DNA from: Clarkia xantiana subsp. parviflora
Lineage: Eukaryota; Streptophyta; Magnoliopsida; Myrtales; Onagraceae
Assembly (NCBI GenBank): GCA_036873135.1
Contig: JAPTYO010000007.1
Coordinates: 21,620,763 to 21,684,762, forward strand
DNA length: 64,000 bases
Direction: 5' to 3'
Numbering within the stretch: position 1 is the first letter of the stretch; every line of letters starts with the position of its first letter. Under the pieces are notes generated by a model that did not search any database, was not told the origin of the DNA, and saw only the letters and a list, made by a program, of their open reading frames with translations. This document shows positions 1 through 13,026 of this stretch, one piece after another. The position numbers and the translations under genes were made by a program.

Positions 1-1027
1 ACAAACACTAATATTTAATTATTTAAGTCAAAATCTAAAAGATGAGAATATAGTAATTTTTTTTAGCATTTATTAGTTTATTTTTTGGTTTTTATCTTAC
101 ATTGCTTATGTGAGCCGTGAGGAAGCCAATCATGAACTGTCACACTGGCCAGTGGCCACTCCATTTTAGTTTTACCCAGTAGATTTTGATGCATGTGCAT
201 TCTTTATTCCCGGTAAATATTTTACAGGTGAGCTTATTATTTACATCAAGTTAATTAATGTATCTTAGTTGGTTAGGATCTTAGGATAGTTTCAGGAAGA
301 ATCTAATTGGTTGTACGTAGGATGAGATCGTGGATATGATTATTATGTGATGTTGTATGTTTTCTATCAAACAAATGATATAAATATAAAAGAAATTTTC
401 AAGAGATAGTTGTAAACTTACTCAATAATTTAAATTTATTTTTGTCCTTCTAAATTTATAAATATATATGTAATAGATCTGTTACTCCGCTCAATTCTTA
501 ACATCATCCTTATTGTGGATAATTTATGTTAATTTAAATAATATAATTATTTTACTTAATTAGTATTGTAAAGTAGTAAATTTTTAAGATCAAGGTTACG
601 ATCTACAAGAGATTCAAATTGTTTCACTTGAACTTCTAGAGTGGTCGTGTAGTGTTTTTAGGAAATAAAATAAACATAGAAAATAACTTGGCATATATGG
701 CACGTTTTAGTCAATGGTATTGTAAATAATGTATATTTTACTCCTACTTATTTTTTACCCCTACTTATTTAAACTTTGGAATCATGAACACTAATTATAA
801 TATACCCTTTCCGCTACTGGTAAGATATTTCCACTCATCAAATGCCAAAAGATAATATTGCATAAAGACAGGGCTGACATGGACCAAACATTCTTTGTCG
901 CGTCATCATCAAAATTCAAACCGTAGTGTTATATTTAACCTTTTCTGACAAAACCTCATCGCAGATAAGCAAGAATTCTTCAAATGCAAGCAAAACCGGA
1001 ACAGAAGAAGAAGACAGGAACAGCAAG
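1..1027. other. AT-rich intergenic DNA, no gene seen
   Basis: No convincing coding region or structured repeat was found. The sequence is AT-rich, with short homopolymers and scattered stops in all frames. Confidence 0.5.
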
Positions 1028-1318
1028 ATGCACGACAGAGATTGTCAGTTAATGGGTCTCACTTGGCTCCTCTCCAAGAACACCACAGCTTACATCCACA
1101 CCATCACCAATGTCTTAAGAGCCATCATGATGAATCCCCACGACGACGGTTCACATCCTCACTCCTGCTCTCTAACCACTGACGGTTTACCGTTAGCGGT
1201 CGCCTCCTCAGAAATCTCCGGCAGCAGCATCTCTTATCTTAATGATTTCACCCTGATCACTACTACTCCCCTTATTGTTGTCTTAATCTTTTTGTTATAT
1301 GATGAACTCATTAATTAG
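1028..1318 (+). CDS. Unrecognised small protein, 96 aa
   Basis: A single open frame from an ATG at 1028 to TAG at 1316-1318. The stretch is clearly less AT-rich than its surroundings, which favours real coding. The same frame stays open upstream to about 926 but without another ATG. The protein begins MHDRDCQLMGLTWLL, has a central His/Asp/Pro-rich patch (NPHDDGSHPHSC) and ends in a hydrophobic stretch (LIVVLIFLLYDELIN) that could be a C-terminal membrane segment. I do not recognise a family. It could be a small peptide gene, the first exon of a longer gene, or a remnant. No partner or pathway can be inferred from the neighbours, which are repeats. Confidence 0.35.
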   Translation: MHDRDCQLMGLTWLLSKNTTAYIHTITNVLRAIMMNPHDDGSHPHSCSLTTDGLPLAVASSEISGSSISYLNDFTLITTTPLIVVLIFLLYDELIN

Positions 1319-2600
1319 TAACTAATAAGCCGTTTTAATGCATGTTTTGCTTTAGTAGAAATTCATTTTATTTATATTGTTGTGGAGATATATTAATTAT
1401 TGATTTATCTTCTTCCTTTTTTTTTTTTTTTTTTTTGCCTAGTTGATTTATCTAATTAAATTAACGTAATTTTAGATAATTAATCTATATTTAAAAGGGG
1501 ATTAGAATACGCTAATTAAGTAACATCATTTATAGTAGTTTAACTATAAACATTGATGCTATACTAGGATGTGTATAGTTCGGTTAATCTATTTCAGTCG
1601 GAAGAAACATCTTTTCTAATGAATTTGTGAAAATAGAATTATCTAGAAATATTAAATAAAAATATACAAATATTAATAACATCTACAATATAAATAATTT
1701 TCAATTTGTATGGACAAAAGAAGTATTGTTAGTAGACCTAAAAATAACAAACATGCCTTTGTTTTAGGCAGAATCAATTTTTTATGTTTATATTTATTTA
1801 TATTATATATATATATCATTTGGGCCTGAATCAAGTCTTGATGGGGTATTCTTCATTACTACTACATCCCAGGCCCCAGCCCAGTGGCAGTGGTGGGGGT
1901 ATTTGTATTTGCTCCCTCTCCATCAGAATTATGCATTTCTCCACCCCAACTTTTTCTCATTTTTAAATGTTTGCTAGCCACTTTGCCGACTGCATTGTTT
2001 TAGCTTTATAGATCTGTACTATATGTATAATGAAGGGTGAACTAAATTGAGATTTGCTCATGATACAGGTAAAGATATCAAGTCCATTAACATAAGTTAA
2101 CTTTGATGGATGGATTAAACAATACTTATCATTACTTAAATAATAGGGGTTAATGTATAATTTGGTTATTTATGTTTGTCAATTTGACCGTTTGTTTCAA
2201 ATATGTGATTTTTAGTTACCTATATTTGCATATGTGACGGTTCGGATATATTTTGATAAAATATCCAAAATACCCTTTATACACTTTTTTCACCACGTTT
2301 TCCGTCAAATTCATTAAATTTTTCATAAAAAACTCTCTTTTTTTTGCAAAATCGAACACGGGTTATAATCCGAGGGTTCATATTCGAACTAGGTGTTCAA
2401 TATAAACAAATATTAAAAAAATATATATATTAAAAAAAATTAATGAAAAATTGATAAATTCAATGAAGAACACGACGAATATTGGAGATGTAGGTGCAAA
2501 AAAGTTTGAAGACCACGTTGATCATACTCTATAAGTTTGAGGTCAAATTTTAGATTCATTCTAAATATATAAACATTGGCATTTTCAATATTTTCGGGTT
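1319..2600. other. AT-rich intergenic DNA
   Basis: Holds a poly-T tract near 1419-1436 and AT-rich unique sequence. No gene or strong repeat was seen. Confidence 0.45.
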
Positions 2601-2825
2601 TTTCTACTATGTTCTTGGAGCACCATGCTTTTGCTTCTTTTTTTTATTACTAGGGTGGACTTAATTGTAACATATGTAAAAAAGTATGAAATTTTTTTAA
2701 CTTCACCTAATATTTACATTATGCTATTAATAATATCAATTTTCTTCTAGGGTTCACCTTTAGGGCAATAAAAAAATACAAAAAAAAAGTAACAAAAGCA
2801 TGATGCTTATGGAGCATGATAGAAA
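2601..2825 (+). mobile_element. MITE, family A, copy 1
   Basis: About 225 bp with inverted ends of the form TTTCTA[CT][CT]ATG...CATGATAGAAA. It matches copies at 53664-53904 and 62260-62477. All share a subterminal GCTCCAAGAGC-like palindrome (degenerate here, GTTCTTGGAGC) and a central block CTAGGGTTCACCTTTAGGG. No coding capacity. Superfamily and target duplication were not resolved. Confidence 0.7.
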
Positions 2826-2959
2826 GACTCAATATTCTCTAAATGTTTATCATTTTTCTTCGAATTTTAACAGAAAATGAAAATAATACATATTTTCAAA
2901 CATAAAAAGGTATAATACACACACAAAAAACTTAAATAGAATAATAATGATTTTGGTGC

Positions 2960-3830
2960 AACATAATGGGTATGGGTGGGCAAAAAGTCAAGTAGTTTAT
3001 AGCCCTGGACCAGGACCAGGACCGACTGAGATCGAATCGATAAGGACCGGTTCCGAGTTCATTAGACCTATCCTTATCGGTTCATGACTTAATTCAGCAT
3101 AAGTCTGTTAAGAACCGTGAAATCCAGGACCGGATTGAATCAAAATTAAGATTTAAAAGAAATCTTGTATTTCCAAGTAAGGTAAATATATATATTCACA
3201 ATTGTATTTAGTTGGTTATTTACAAGATAATAAGCATTAAATTAATTTTTAAAAATGAGTGAAACAGAATTTATATTCAACAATAGGTTACATACGTACT
3301 GTAATGAGTAAGATAATATATATTACATGTCGTTTCTATAAAATGATCGATATATTATGAGTTCATTATTGCACGTAGCTAGTTTCTACAAAAAGACCAG
3401 AATAATGACGTATATAAATACAATATTTGAATTCTAGTGTTGATGCTACATAATTGGTTCTCATCTTTTTAGAGACTGTGATGGTAATAATAAACATCTA
3501 TAGGCAAAAAAATCACCCTAAAATGATCACCACGTAGCTATTAAGAAAGAATAAAATTAATTGATTTTATTTTTTAATCTTTGTGACTTTGTTTAGTAGG
3601 AAACCAATGTCGAAAAAATTCAGAAAAAATAGTCATTAATATGTACGTAGAAAACCAAATCCAAATTTTTCCTAGAAAAAATTACAAAATAGTGATAATA
3701 CTATATATTTTTTTAAAGGCAATTGCTCTTATCAGTCTGAACCGAATAGATTAAGACCACCGTTTCAAACCGACCTAAATAGTCCTGAAATGGTCTTAGT
3801 CCAGTACCATTTTTTGCAAAAATATATATA
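2960..3830. repeat. Possible degraded hAT-like element
   Basis: Begins near GGGTATGGGTGGGCAAAAAG and carries short ACCGGTTC/GGACCGG words at 3001-3130. Both features also occur in the intact hAT element at 6582-6743. A matching right end is not clear; it may be lost in the (AT)n tract at 3822-3844. Confidence 0.25.
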
Positions 3831-3846
3831 TATATATATATATATT

Positions 3847-3991
3847 AAGTTTATTTCAACTCGATTTTTCAGTCATTGAATTATGCACATCGTGTGTATG
3901 TGTATATGTAAGAAATATATTTTATATATCATAAATTCTGTTAATTCTTTTTTCTATCTATTTGACTGAAAAATTAAGTTGAAATAAACTT
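3847..3991. mobile_element. Short hairpin MITE
   Basis: Inverted arms of about 30 bp at 3847-3877 and 3961-3991. The left arm starts AAGTTTATTTCAACT and the right arm ends AGTTGAAATAAACTT. The spacer is about 83 bp. No coding potential; superfamily unknown. Confidence 0.55.
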
Positions 3992-5919
3992 ATTAGAATT
4001 TAGCAAACCCCATATTTTTTTTCTCACCCCTAATAATTGGGCAATCATAACACCTTTCCTTAATTAAGTAACAAAATATTACAATAATTACTTATAACTC
4101 AAAACGGAGATAATATTTGTTTGATGAGTAACGACACCAAGTGGTAACAAAAAGTGAAAAACAATCCATTAATTACGGGGACAACAACTGTGCCTGCCTC
4201 GCACATCTGCATTTTCGGATCTGCATCAATATTCATTTATTCACTCAAAGGGAATATATAAGTGGCCGATCTCCTGTTTCTGCTAGATGTTCCTTCTGAT
4301 ATATATATATAGAGAGAGCTCAGCTGAGATAATATTTATTGGTCAGTATATACAATTGTGATATACCGCTGCAACAACAATAAACAGCTGAAGGACTGAA
4401 ATCCATAAAAGAGAAAGACTAGCCATATATGTTGGGGTTTACTTACTTGCTCTTTATTTGACTCTTGGATACCTGCATGCCTAAGTTAGAAAAGTGGTTG
4501 CATGGATATACACCCAGATAGAATCTTTATTAAAAAAATAAAAGTTCAAATGAAACTTTATTCTAAATTACCTATCCAGCTCGTTAATTATATACAAACT
4601 ATATATCATATATCCAAATTTAAATCGTACATACCATATATTGCCGCAAAGTGGAACATTTACGAACTGAGATCTAGCTAGCTAGGGATACTGAACCCGA
4701 TATTGATCAAGATCTGTGTGTTGGTGCCCATGCAAAACCTTGCCAAGCAAACAGCTCCTTCTGACTGGCATCTCAGTTTCGTTCGCTGATCGACCTTGAT
4801 TTTATCTCACTTATGACACTATTAATTAGCTATGGATCATCATACCCCTTATAAGTTAACTAATTAATTAAGTTTACCCTAGCTAGCTAGCTAGAACCTG
4901 GTCCCCGTAGCTAGGGTTTTTCTATGTTGGCAACACACTTAATAATTATATAAAAACCCTAGTTTTGCATGCGTGTTTGGAGAATTCACGTGAGAATTGA
5001 GATCCATGATTTATGGGGCTAGCTTATAGGTTACATATAAATGTTTTGTATCCCTTAACAAGATGTTTCGGGTTCAAGCCTCTTCTGAACCTTGAATGAA
5101 AAAAAAACATTTTACCAATTACAAGATGATCTAGTGCGAGCGATGATTAATCTATATATCTATAGTATTACTACACCTAGCTAGGACACCCTGTGGAAAA
5201 CAGAAAAATATAGGTGAAGCTAATTAGTCGTAAGAAAGTCCTAGCTAGCTAGCTAGGGTTTGTTAATTAAGGGTAAGAGAGAATCAGGTCGAACAGACAA
5301 CGAAGCAAAGAAACATGCAAAGGGACTGTTGATTTGACAAGGTTCGCATGGAAACCACTCACCAAAGGAAAACGCTTGCTTAGCATAGAACACAGACACC
5401 TCCTTGATAATTAATTTCTTGAAACCCTAAAATATATATATATATAGAGAGGGTTGGGTTGGCTTTATGGGAAACCCAGAAGTTGGGGCTTTGTTTTATA
5501 GCAATTAGAAACTATACAAAGGAGGAGGAGGAGTACTTGAAGTTCCTTGTTGCTTTGATCGTGGTTGGATGGATTGATAAAGAAAGAAAGAAAGAAAGGG
5601 AAGCATGCATTGACTTACAGATGAAAGTAAAACTCAACATGCGCGCACTGCAGTAGTATAGTATAGTAGTGGGTGGAAGATGTGTTGGTAAGACTCACTC
5701 TACTAATTAAGTCGTAGGTAACATCAGTATCTTCATATACATTTTCAAATTATTAGCTCTTTAGTCTAGCTATCTTAAGTGTGTGTAACCCAGGGACTCC
5801 AACTATAATAATGCCTCATCAACTCATATATATTTTGGCTTCAAATTCGTTTTTAAAATTAATACATTCAATAAATATTAATTTATTATAATAATTTACA
5901 AAATTTAACATTTTATAAA

Positions 5920-5974
<55 letters not shown>

Positions 5975-6573
5975 CGAAAGAACTTTACATCGTTCGTAAA
6001 TTAGATTACTGTATACTTTTTTTATTATTTTATTTTCAAGAGTAGCCACATAATATATTATAGTAGTAATTTTTTTTTTATATATTAGACATTAAAATTA
6101 TATAATAGTTTTTGTGATATGAATTAATCTGGTGCGATTTAAAGTTCAGAATCGGTGGTTGTACCTTGCGCACAATAATACATATTTAGACTTTAAAATT
6201 GATTTTAAATCTTAAAATTATTACCAGTTTCATCTCAGTGTAATGCATAATTATATTTCTGTAGATTAGAAATATAGACACAAATCCAATCATGCAAAAA
6301 GCTACACGAGGGTAATGGGACAAATTGCCCCTTAATTTTTAGAGTGTATTTTTTATTCTAAAAATGTAATCATTCTCAATTGACCTTTGAAAAAATTGCA
6401 TTTTGCCCATTTGAATTTTTTATAATTTAATTATTTAATCGTAGTTGAATATTTACTTTCAAGAAAAATGCTAGCTTTGTGTCTTATAACTTACATATAT
6501 ATATAGATGACGACATGGCAACAATTTTTATTTTAATTTTTTGGGTTGACATGGCAACATATTCACAGAGATG
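3992..6573. other. Intergenic DNA with simple repeats
   Basis: No gene seen. Contains many CTAGCTAG tracts (4677, 4882, 5243) and a B-box-like GGGTTCAAGCC followed by poly-A near 5070-5108, possibly a SINE fragment. The long (TA)n tract is listed separately. Confidence 0.4.
5925..5970. repeat. (TA)n microsatellite
   Basis: About 23 uninterrupted TA dinucleotides. Open frames read through it (poly Ile-Tyr) are artefacts. Confidence 0.95.
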
Positions 6574-6581
6574 CTTTTAAT

Positions 6582-6743
6582 TAGGGATGGGCATTGGACC
6601 GGTTCGGCTTGGACCGGTCCAAACCAGTCCGGTCCAATTTAAAACCGGTTCCATCAGAAGTCTCGATTTCCATTTGCAAAACCTGGTCTGTTTGGAACCG
6701 GTTCCAAACGGTCCGGCCGGACCGGTTTTTTTGCCCATCCCTA
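6582..6743. mobile_element. hAT-type MITE, 162 bp, with target duplication
   Basis: Terminal inverted repeats TAGGGATGGGCA and TGCCCATCCCTA. They are flanked by an exact 8-bp duplication CTTTTAAT at 6574-6581 and 6744-6751, the hallmark of hAT insertion. The interior is built of ACCGGTTC and GGACCGGT words in both orientations, so most of it can fold on itself. No coding capacity; frames read through it on either strand are chance. Confidence 0.9.
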
Positions 6744-6751
6744 CTTTTAAT

Positions 6752-8816
6752 CCTAGAAGCACATGGCTTGTGATGATACGGTAGTATACGTCATATAAAG
6801 CATTGTAAACTATATACTGTTGTTGTCATGTAAGCCAACCTATAGACATCACAACTTGTTAACTTTGACGGTAAAAATATATCATATATGCAATTTTTAT
6901 ATTAATTATTATTAATGACAACTAGTTGTTGCTTGCAAGAAAATTAATAAAGTAAAAAATAAGAATTGTTCAATACAACATAACAAATATTAATTCTTCC
7001 TTTGGACAAAAAGTAATCTACCCATTATATATCAATCTAAGTTTAGTGTATTTTTCCTTTGAATTGAACCTAATGGTAAACCTTAACCCTAGTTTAGGGT
7101 TAGACCGCCCCGAAAACGACCTTTGGCTCGAGTTAACCTAGCTAGGGAAAATCATAGCTAGTTCGATCGGAACCGGGCAAATAGGTCTGATTCCGATCGA
7201 CCCTAGCTATCTTAAAGTCCATTCAAATAAAACCGATGAACATGTTATATGTTATAACCTTACAATTACAACCTGGATAAAGGGTCCACTGCATATATAT
7301 ATATTGTCAGAGGATTTCACAGGAACCCTTTGCCTTATCAGTTATCAACGATCACAGATAAGTTCCTGGAACACGCAACTGCATATATATATGCATGCTA
7401 GCTAGCTAGCTATTTATGAGAAATTATATTATTCTATAAAGAGATAACATGTAGATCCTAGTTGTTACCACATAGTGACACTTATCTATGTGTCATGAAA
7501 TTCTAGTCACGTGCCAATTATTGATTGGTTGAAGTGGTAACAAGTAGGATTCATATGTCATCTCTATAATGGAATAAGAATATATCTATGAATATATATA
7601 TTCCTAATCTAAATTTATCTGAATATAATAAAATATATTTATCTCTAATATATCTTATTCATTTATAACCTCAACTGTGTGTATAGAATAATTTAATTAC
7701 TATATATAAGTCCAAGTTAGAGTCCATTTGCAAACTACATTTACATTTTTTGGTAATTAATTAAGTGTCCGGAGGTCAAATTCTCTCCATTAATTCTGTA
7801 TAAAGATTGTTCAAGAATATGACGCTCAACCCCCAGCCCAATTGGGCGGTTATCATCACACGTATCTCTCACTACCAATCGCTGTTTCTTAAGACTATAT
7901 AATAGGGTTAACAACTGAAAGAGTAAAATAATAGTGCGTGGTTTATTTGTGTCTTACCCTAACTATGAACACTATATATGTGGTTAATTATCTTAATAAG
8001 TTTATAATTTTAGTTTTGCTTGTTTTTATATCGAATAAGTTAGTGGCATATATTATGCGAAATTTTACCTAAATGAAAACACACATATTATAATAATGTT
8101 ATAAACACACTTTTCTGAAATGGTCAGTTACTTAAATGAATTCCTTCCTTCAAGTGGAACACACATGCACCTGCAGCATGCTCGAGTCCTCCACATACTA
8201 GTCATTTTTTAACTTGAAAAACACGTGATTAAATAAATTAATTTCGAGACGTCTCCATTTCTAACCAACTAGCTAGATGTAATGGCTTGCACCAAGGTAG
8301 GTTCCTATTTTTATTCTTCTTCTTATTATTATTTTGAATTATTTACCTAGGGCACCCTGAACTTGCACCAAGGTAGGTTCCACCCCCAAACTTCTTTTTG
8401 TACTACACGTCCTACCCTTTCCCAACTCGTGCAACCATTTGAACTTCGTTAGTATTAGTGTTAATGTTAATTAGCTGCGGAAGTACGAAATAATAAGTTA
8501 CCACTCAGTGGTAAATGGTAATTATATATGATAATTTGCACAATATTATTAATAATACTAATTTCTCTATGAATTCATCTTTAAGGTAATATATCTAGAA
8601 AAAAAATACAAAACAAAAAATATGTACCATAAGCACTAAATTTGTGCACCTGATAAGTATGCAATATGGTTAGAAATTTGCAACAAAGATGTTGGTAGTT
8701 GGACAAATCTATTGTATTAAGTAGATAAAAGTGAGTAGCATGTACTAATTCACTGCATCTACCCCCGGTTAGGAGATGGAAACTCAGAAACCTAACAGTC
8801 CACATGCATGATGAAC

Positions 8817-8852
<36 letters not shown>

Positions 8853-8862
8853 GTTACTGCAA

Positions 8863-8899
<37 letters not shown>
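6752..8899. other. AT-rich intergenic DNA
   Basis: No gene seen. Contains an (AT)n tract at 8821-8847, a (TTA)n tract at 8863-8899, and a duplicated phrase 'cttgcaccaaggtaggttcc' at 8286 and 8363. Confidence 0.4.
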
Positions 8900-8902
<3 letters not shown>

Positions 8903-9652
8903 GTGTGTTATACACGAATATATTATTTAAATTAAAAAACAAAATTATTACTTATTATAAGTTTTGTAGTATCGTGAATTGTTCATCTAATTTTTTACAA
9001 ATGTATTTTATTATAAACTTTCTAATATGATAAAATATATAACTAACTGCAATATATGGGCAAGCTGAGGTTGTTGCGAATAATGAATTCATGTGATAGA
9101 GAAAAAAAATATAATCTAATGGAAAATATGAGAATGAGAAGTTGGTAATTAAGTACAAAATTAACTAATGTCATTAAGTACGGTACTAAATTAGTCATAC
9201 ATATTACGTATAATTATATGTATTTACATGTAGATTTGGCAATAAGTCATGGATTGAGCATAATGAGGTCCAAGTAATAAGAAGTACCTCTTAGGGATGA
9301 TGATATGATGCACTTTTTATATTGGCATAATTAAAGAATATTTAAATTGCTAAAATTTGAAGTTTCTATTTGACTTTGGCTCAATTGTTTATTTAACTTC
9401 TAATTACGGTATATATAATATGTTTGAATGGACAAACAAATAAAAGAACTAATTCATACTACGAGTCTAGAATTATTCAATAGTTTTAGGTTATTTGTAA
9501 GATCGAGTTCCATGAATCATGTTTGACCCAAATTTTGACATGCTATACAAGTTGTTAAGTAGTTCATTTATAGATACAAAAATGTCAATATATACCAGAA
9601 ATTTGCATGGATTAAGTACATATCATTTGTTGAAGTGACTCAAATTGATAGG
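8900..9652 (-). repeat. Helitron-like repeat copy, part 1 (split by CACTA)
   Basis: Collinear with 52850-53660: both contain GAATTCATGTGATAGAGAA, then a block ending AGTACAAAATTAACTA, then GTTTGACCCA and AATTTGCATGGATT in the same order. The left end has a weak hairpin (CGTGTG/CACACG-like at 8902-8918) where the other copy has a strong CGCGTGC/GCACGCG hairpin. The copy continues at 13027 after the CACTA insertion. Confidence 0.55.
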
Positions 9653-9899
9653 CACTATTAGAAATTCTGCTTTTAGCGACAATGATTGGCTACAGGTAAT
9701 AAAACCTGTCGCTATAGATACCTAATGGTGACATAATTTTTCAACTGACCCACTATTCACGACAGGGACACAAACCCGTCACTAGACTTCATAATTCATT
9801 CATAAATTGTACTACGCTGATTTCATCAAAGCCCATAACATATTGTAACTTAAAAGTCCAAACTCTATGTTTTGAGCTTCTGTCAAATATTGCTAAAAT

Positions 9900-10170
9900 C
9901 CTAGCTGAAAGTAGGGGAATGGTCCTGAACTCCCGAAAAAGGAGGGAGAGCAGGACGCGGCTGTGAGAGAGAGCAGGGAGATCGCCAGATCGGTGTCAGC
10001 CTCCGCCACGTTAATCGCCCCCGCAAGCAGTCACGCCTCGAGTCGTGTCCGCCGCCTACTCGCCCCTGCTTCCAACCGGTCGAGATGGATTTCGACACCT
10101 CCAGCCGTCATATGGCACCAACCATCTAATGTAGCCTCTGGTCGTCGCGTCTCTTAGATTGCCACCTCGC
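9900..10170 (+). pseudogene. GC-rich captured 5' exon-like segment inside CACTA
   Basis: A sharp GC-rich island in AT-rich DNA. From the ATG at 9963 the + frame is open for 64 codons, rich in Ser, Ala and Arg like a transit-peptide exon, to a stop at 10157. A further exon-like piece after a TTGCAG acceptor at 10314 reads ATLPYSTGSEVLKMSETM then stop. The parent gene is not recognised. Confidence 0.4.
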
Positions 10171-11642
10171 TCGGAATTGAATCGCTGTATAGTTCAATAG
10201 TTTTGCTTGCGGAACGTATGTATCTAATTGTGAAAGTTGCCTTAGGTATTGCCAGGTTGCTGTGAGCTTTAAGTGAGATGATGACTATGGTTTTTCTGTA
10301 ACTTTTATTGCAGCTACCTTGCCGTACTCAACTGGATCAGAAGTCTTAAAGATGTCTGAAACCATGTGATAGTGCCGGCATGCACCATATAGTAAGGTAT
10401 TGTGTTGATATATGATAATAATATCTGAGGATTTTTTTTTCCTTTGAATCGAATATTGCTGGAAAGATGCCAAGATCAACAAAATGGATGAATATTACTT
10501 GCATACATGACAGTTGTAATAATAATAATTCATCAAATCATAAGCATGACCTGTTATGATTATTTTATAAGTGCAATTGTTAAGGGTGCCTACAATTATA
10601 ATTATTCTGTGGTTAATATAGCTATAAACTTAGACTTGTTTACTGTACCAATTGCAGTAAGTGCAATTCCTAAGAATCTAAGACTGGTCGTTCAAGAGGG
10701 TTTTTGGTTTTGTTAATTTCAGAGTTTAAGGTTAGTGACTGTCTTTGTTTATTTCAACTGATTTGATATGTTCTTGTGATTTCATGCGTTAGTTATGATA
10801 GGAAGAGTTGCAAGAAGCAACAAGGTCATTAAAAATTATTATTATTGTTTCTTGATCAATTGGTTTATTTCATCAACAGGAACACCTAACAAAAGCAATG
10901 GTTAGTGACTGATGTTAAATGACCAAATGCAATAATATTAATAACTCTATATACATTGGTTTTCCGTTTAGATTTTAGAAGAAAAAAAAATCTCGGAAGT
11001 ATACGTTTATAGATTGGGTAACTAGTTGAAATGCAACTTTAGTTTGATAAATGATTTATTCCTTGATAAAGGAGGAAGCAACCCGTGATCAGGTTCTGCT
11101 TATTATATATATATATGGTGATGATGCTCTGAAATACTTTGTTTGCCAGCTTAAAACCATTCTTGTTTCACACACCATTCATATCCCTTATTTTTTTCCT
11201 GCACTATTGAGCTGACTGAGAAGGACAAATAGCATTTAAGAGATCGATGTACTTGTGGTTTGCAATCTTGGAATATTAGTTGAACAACAAGTTTAGAGTT
11301 GAGCTTTACAGAATGAATCAGTCTGTTATGGGTTGTTTGCTCATCACTGATTGGATCTTCTATTTTCGTCGTGCAGCTTCTGTTGTATGCGATAGATATG
11401 ACTTTCTTTCAGGTAGACTGATAGATATGGACATTAGTAGTTTTTACTTGCAAACAATCACTAACAAGGAGGTGATGGTGTTATGAAATGATGAAGTGGG
11501 TTTTGTTGGTAGATTTTGTTCCGGATAAAAAATTATGGTGTTATTTGCCATAAGCAACACTTCTGAGGTCCTTAATTAATTTATTAATATTTCTTACTTA
11601 GTTATATATTGACATGATTTCTCATCTTGTATTAATTTGCAG

Positions 11643-12540
11643 GAGTTCCATGTGAAGAAAAGAGACCGAGATTAATTTATCTGCCTCCTGGGTTCCTTTG
11701 GCTTTCTAGTCAGTTTGGTTCAAATGTATGTATGTCTGCAAATTTAACTATATATCATCATCATCATCCCAATTATTAACTACTACTTAATTTGGTGAAA
11801 TAGATCTATAATGGAGAGGACAACGGTTGAGTCCATTGAATGGGGCAACAAACATAGTAAGTAAGTAAGTAAGTAGCATCTCCACCTAGTTACATACCAA
11901 TACTTACTATCTCTCTCTGCAGATACTAGCCTTTCTTGGCTGTGCTGCTTTCATTTTCGGTTTCTATTCTCTGGCTCATTTTGTTATGCAGGTAGGTATT
12001 AATACTACCTACTTTTATTTAGAGTTTGTATTTTTGGTAAGCTTAACATGAACAAGATGATGAACCATATGAGGTCAAGGTGGTTAGAGTCAGTGTCCCC
12101 TCCGAAGATGGCATTGTGGAAAATGATGTCAGGTATTACCTTATGTAGCTGACTAATATGTGAAACTCTCTGTGAAAGTACAAATTAATGTTCCTCTTCC
12201 CAGGATGATGAATCACTCTTTACATTATCCATGATGGTTAATTATATATTGTACTAAAAACAGATCTTAAAGATTAACTAGTGAGAAAAAAATGTTTGGC
12301 AGGGCTTGTCATTTACATTTGATCTAACTGCATTATTCATGGGTTTCACCATAAATCATGTAATTCTTTGGTGATCTCCATTTTTTTTTAGTTACATAGT
12401 ATATTGGTCAACATCGACTCTTCTATTCTGTTTATAATGTATTTTTCTTGTCATGATTAATTAGGTAGAAAGCCAATGATGCCTTCCTTAACTGAGGGGC
12501 AGCAGAAGCAACAGGTAGAAAACAATCATCAACCATGGAG
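11643..12540 (+). pseudogene. Captured exon series inside CACTA
   Basis: Several exon-like blocks have proper borders. 11923-11991 (23 codons, CTGCAG before, GTAGGT after) encodes a hydrophobic segment, ILAFLGCAAFIFGFYSLAHF, that looks like a membrane helix. A block ending at about 12131 before GTATTACC encodes DDEPYEVKVVRVSVPSEDG. A block after 12465 encodes RKPMMPSLTEG. Together they look like a transduplicated host gene for a small membrane protein, identity unknown. No continuous start-to-stop model was found. Confidence 0.45.
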
Positions 12541-13026
12541 GGGGCTTCAAGTGCTGTGGGTGCAGTAAACACGAGTGGCGTAGATGAGTGATTGTCACTA
12601 GTTTGAATTTATGTTGCATGGACCATTAATTAGCAAGTGTATTTTGGGTCTGACGTAGTTTTATGGGGATTTGGAGTTATATTTTGATTTTGATGAATTT
12701 TTAGGGGATATATAAAAAAATTAAGTCATGAGAGGTAATACATGACGCTAAAGCTGGCAAGTTTAGCGATAGGTTTTTACGTCGCTAAAAGTCCAAATAT
12801 ACATGTCTGATGCTAAGAGTTTTAACGACAGGCACTTCTTGTCGTTAAAACTTAACGACAGGAACTCTTGTAGCAAACTCAGCGACATAATGAGTACTAT
12901 GTTGCTATTATTAACTAGCGGCAAGATCTTCAATGACAGGTTAGCGACAGGAAAACTTCTGTCGCTAAAAATTTTTAGATAGGATTTTCGGCTTGCATGT
13001 CGCTAAAAGCCATTTTTCTAGTAGTG

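Larger units (their letters stand above)
9653..13026. mobile_element. Non-autonomous CACTA (En/Spm) transposon, 3.4 kb
   Basis: The left end reads CACTATTAGAAATTCTGC and the right end, on the other strand, CACTACTAGAAAAATGGC. Both run on into TTTTAGCGACA. Many subterminal copies of TTAGCGACAGG/TGTCGCTAAAA lie within about 330 bp of the right end and 120 bp of the left end, as expected for CACTA transposase binding. No transposase is encoded. The interior (9900-12600) looks like captured host gene material. A matching 3-bp target duplication is not visible (AGG versus TTT), so one flank is altered or the ends have drifted. Confidence 0.85.

Noticed and set aside
5819..6049. 76-codon minus-strand protein with Ile-Tyr repeat
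   Set aside because: Produced by reading through the (TA)n microsatellite.
6577..6784. Overlapping open frames on both strands at 6.6-6.8 kb
   Set aside because: They read the ACCGGTTC-rich interior of the hAT MITE; its symmetry makes both strands open by chance.
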